Shown here: piece after piece, positions 63,224 through 64,000 of the stretch | Numbering within the stretch: the first letter of the stretch is position 1 | How the letters are laid out: every line of letters begins with the position of its first letter | Assembly: GCF_900963305.1 (NCBI RefSeq) | Contig: NC_042518.1 | Span: 7,109,548 to 7,173,547, forward strand | DNA length: 64,000 nt | Direction of reading: 5' to 3' | Source: Echeneis naucrates | Lineage: Eukaryota; Chordata; Actinopteri; Carangiformes; Echeneidae | Notes under the pieces: model-generated | What the model was told of the DNA's origin: nothing | The model's database searches: none | The model's input: only the letters and a program-made list of their open reading frames with translations | Program-made: the position numbers and the translations under genes

Positions 63224-64000
63224 ATGAAGGTAAAGGTCATTTCCATCCTGGAGGACAACTACATGTACCTGGTGATAGAGGAGCAGAGCAAACAGGCCAT
63301 AGCTGTGGATCCTGCTGTCCCACACCGGGTAGGACACACATGGTGCTGCTCAGGCGCAGTCTTTGTCATGGAGAGTAAAAAAAAATGACATTGACACATT
63401 GACAGTATGTACATGTGTATAGGGCTGCAGCTATAATGATTATTTTGTTTATCAATTCATTGAATAGTTGTGTTTTTTGTTATTTGCTACCTAAAAATGG
63501 TCATTGCAATGCCCCAATGTAATGTCATCAAATGTTCTATGTCTGATGCACTGGCCAAAACTTAGGATCATATTAGACAAAGAAAAGCAGCAAATCCTCA
63601 AAAGGTTATAGTTATCATTTAAGAAACAAAAAAAAAACAAAAACAAAACAAAACAAACAAACTGTGGACTCTTATTTTGACTGTTGCTCTTGTCTATTTG
63701 TTGTGCTCTAAGATACACACATTTCTTATGCAAGTAACTGCTAAAATAATCATTTAATGTTTTTATTTTTTATCTTTGTATCAGCTGCTAGAGATTGTGA
63801 ACAGAGAGGGCTTCACTCTTACGGCTGTTCTTACCACACATCATCACTGGTAAGCAGTGTTTGGCATACAAAAGGCAGGAATACACCACACCGAAACAGA
63901 CCAAAATAAAAACACATCAAAGTAAATGTTACTACCAGCTCTCACTGATCAGGGACCACGCCCGGGGGAATGAGACACTTCTGAAGGAGATTCCGGGCTT
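63224..64000 (+). CDS. haghl: Hydroxyacylglutathione hydrolase-like protein, 5' part (truncated by window)
   Basis: This is a metallo-beta-lactamase fold paralogue of glyoxalase II; its substrate is unproven. Exon 1 (63224-63328) encodes MKVKVISILEDNYMYLVIEE and then QSKQAIAVDPAVPHR. Exon 2 is 63785-63849. Exon 3 starts at 63953 and runs off the right edge. The joined reading gives AVLTTHHHWDHARGNETLLKE, so the zinc-binding THHHWDH motif is intact. Exon 2 has the same 65-base length and split Trp codon as hagh exon 3, showing common descent. Unlike hagh, no mitochondrial leader precedes the MKVKVI start. The remaining C-terminal two thirds is outside the window. Confidence 0.9.

Overview
The window is nuclear DNA of a ray-finned fish, most likely a percomorph-type teleost. 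The evidence is compact GT-AG split genes, vertebrate orthologues with teleost features, selenocysteine-encoding genes, and repeats I recognise as common in percomorph genomes. All exon models were built by hand from splice-site, phase and homology logic, without any alignment.

Layout, left to right: the 5' end of tbl3 (-), rnf151 (+), rps2 (+, with an intronic H/ACA snoRNA candidate), ndufb10 (-), rpl3l (+), a tex2-like lipid-transfer gene (-), a six-finger C2H2 gene (-), two head-to-tail copies of the selenoprotein gene msrb1 (+, +), about 10.2 kb without a recognisable gene, the two-exon heparan sulfate 3-O-sulfotransferase hs3st6 (+, 9.6-kb intron), about 6 kb of noncoding DNA, fahd1 (-), hagh (+) and the first exons of haghl (+), which is cut by the right edge.

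From memory, the order tbl3-rnf151-rps2-ndufb10-rpl3l-msrb1-hs3st6-fahd1-hagh matches human 16p13.3, so this is an old vertebrate gene block. The differences are the tex2-like and zinc-finger genes between rpl3l and msrb1, the duplicated msrb1, and haghl lying directly beside hagh. The genes are not a pathway. They share housekeeping roles: ribosome biogenesis (tbl3, rps2, rpl3l), mitochondrial metabolism (ndufb10, fahd1, hagh) and redox repair (msrb1).

The points most worth a second look are the tandem msrb1 pair (each with its own Sec UGA and SECIS-like hairpin, the second also ending in UGA), a perfect 21-bp inverted repeat in a tex2-like intron, an upstream ORF whose stop overlaps the hagh start codon, an in-frame poly-leucine extension of the zinc-finger gene, and a short unrecognised coding-like remnant near 56.7-57.1 kb. 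I saw no clearly novel multi-gene system.
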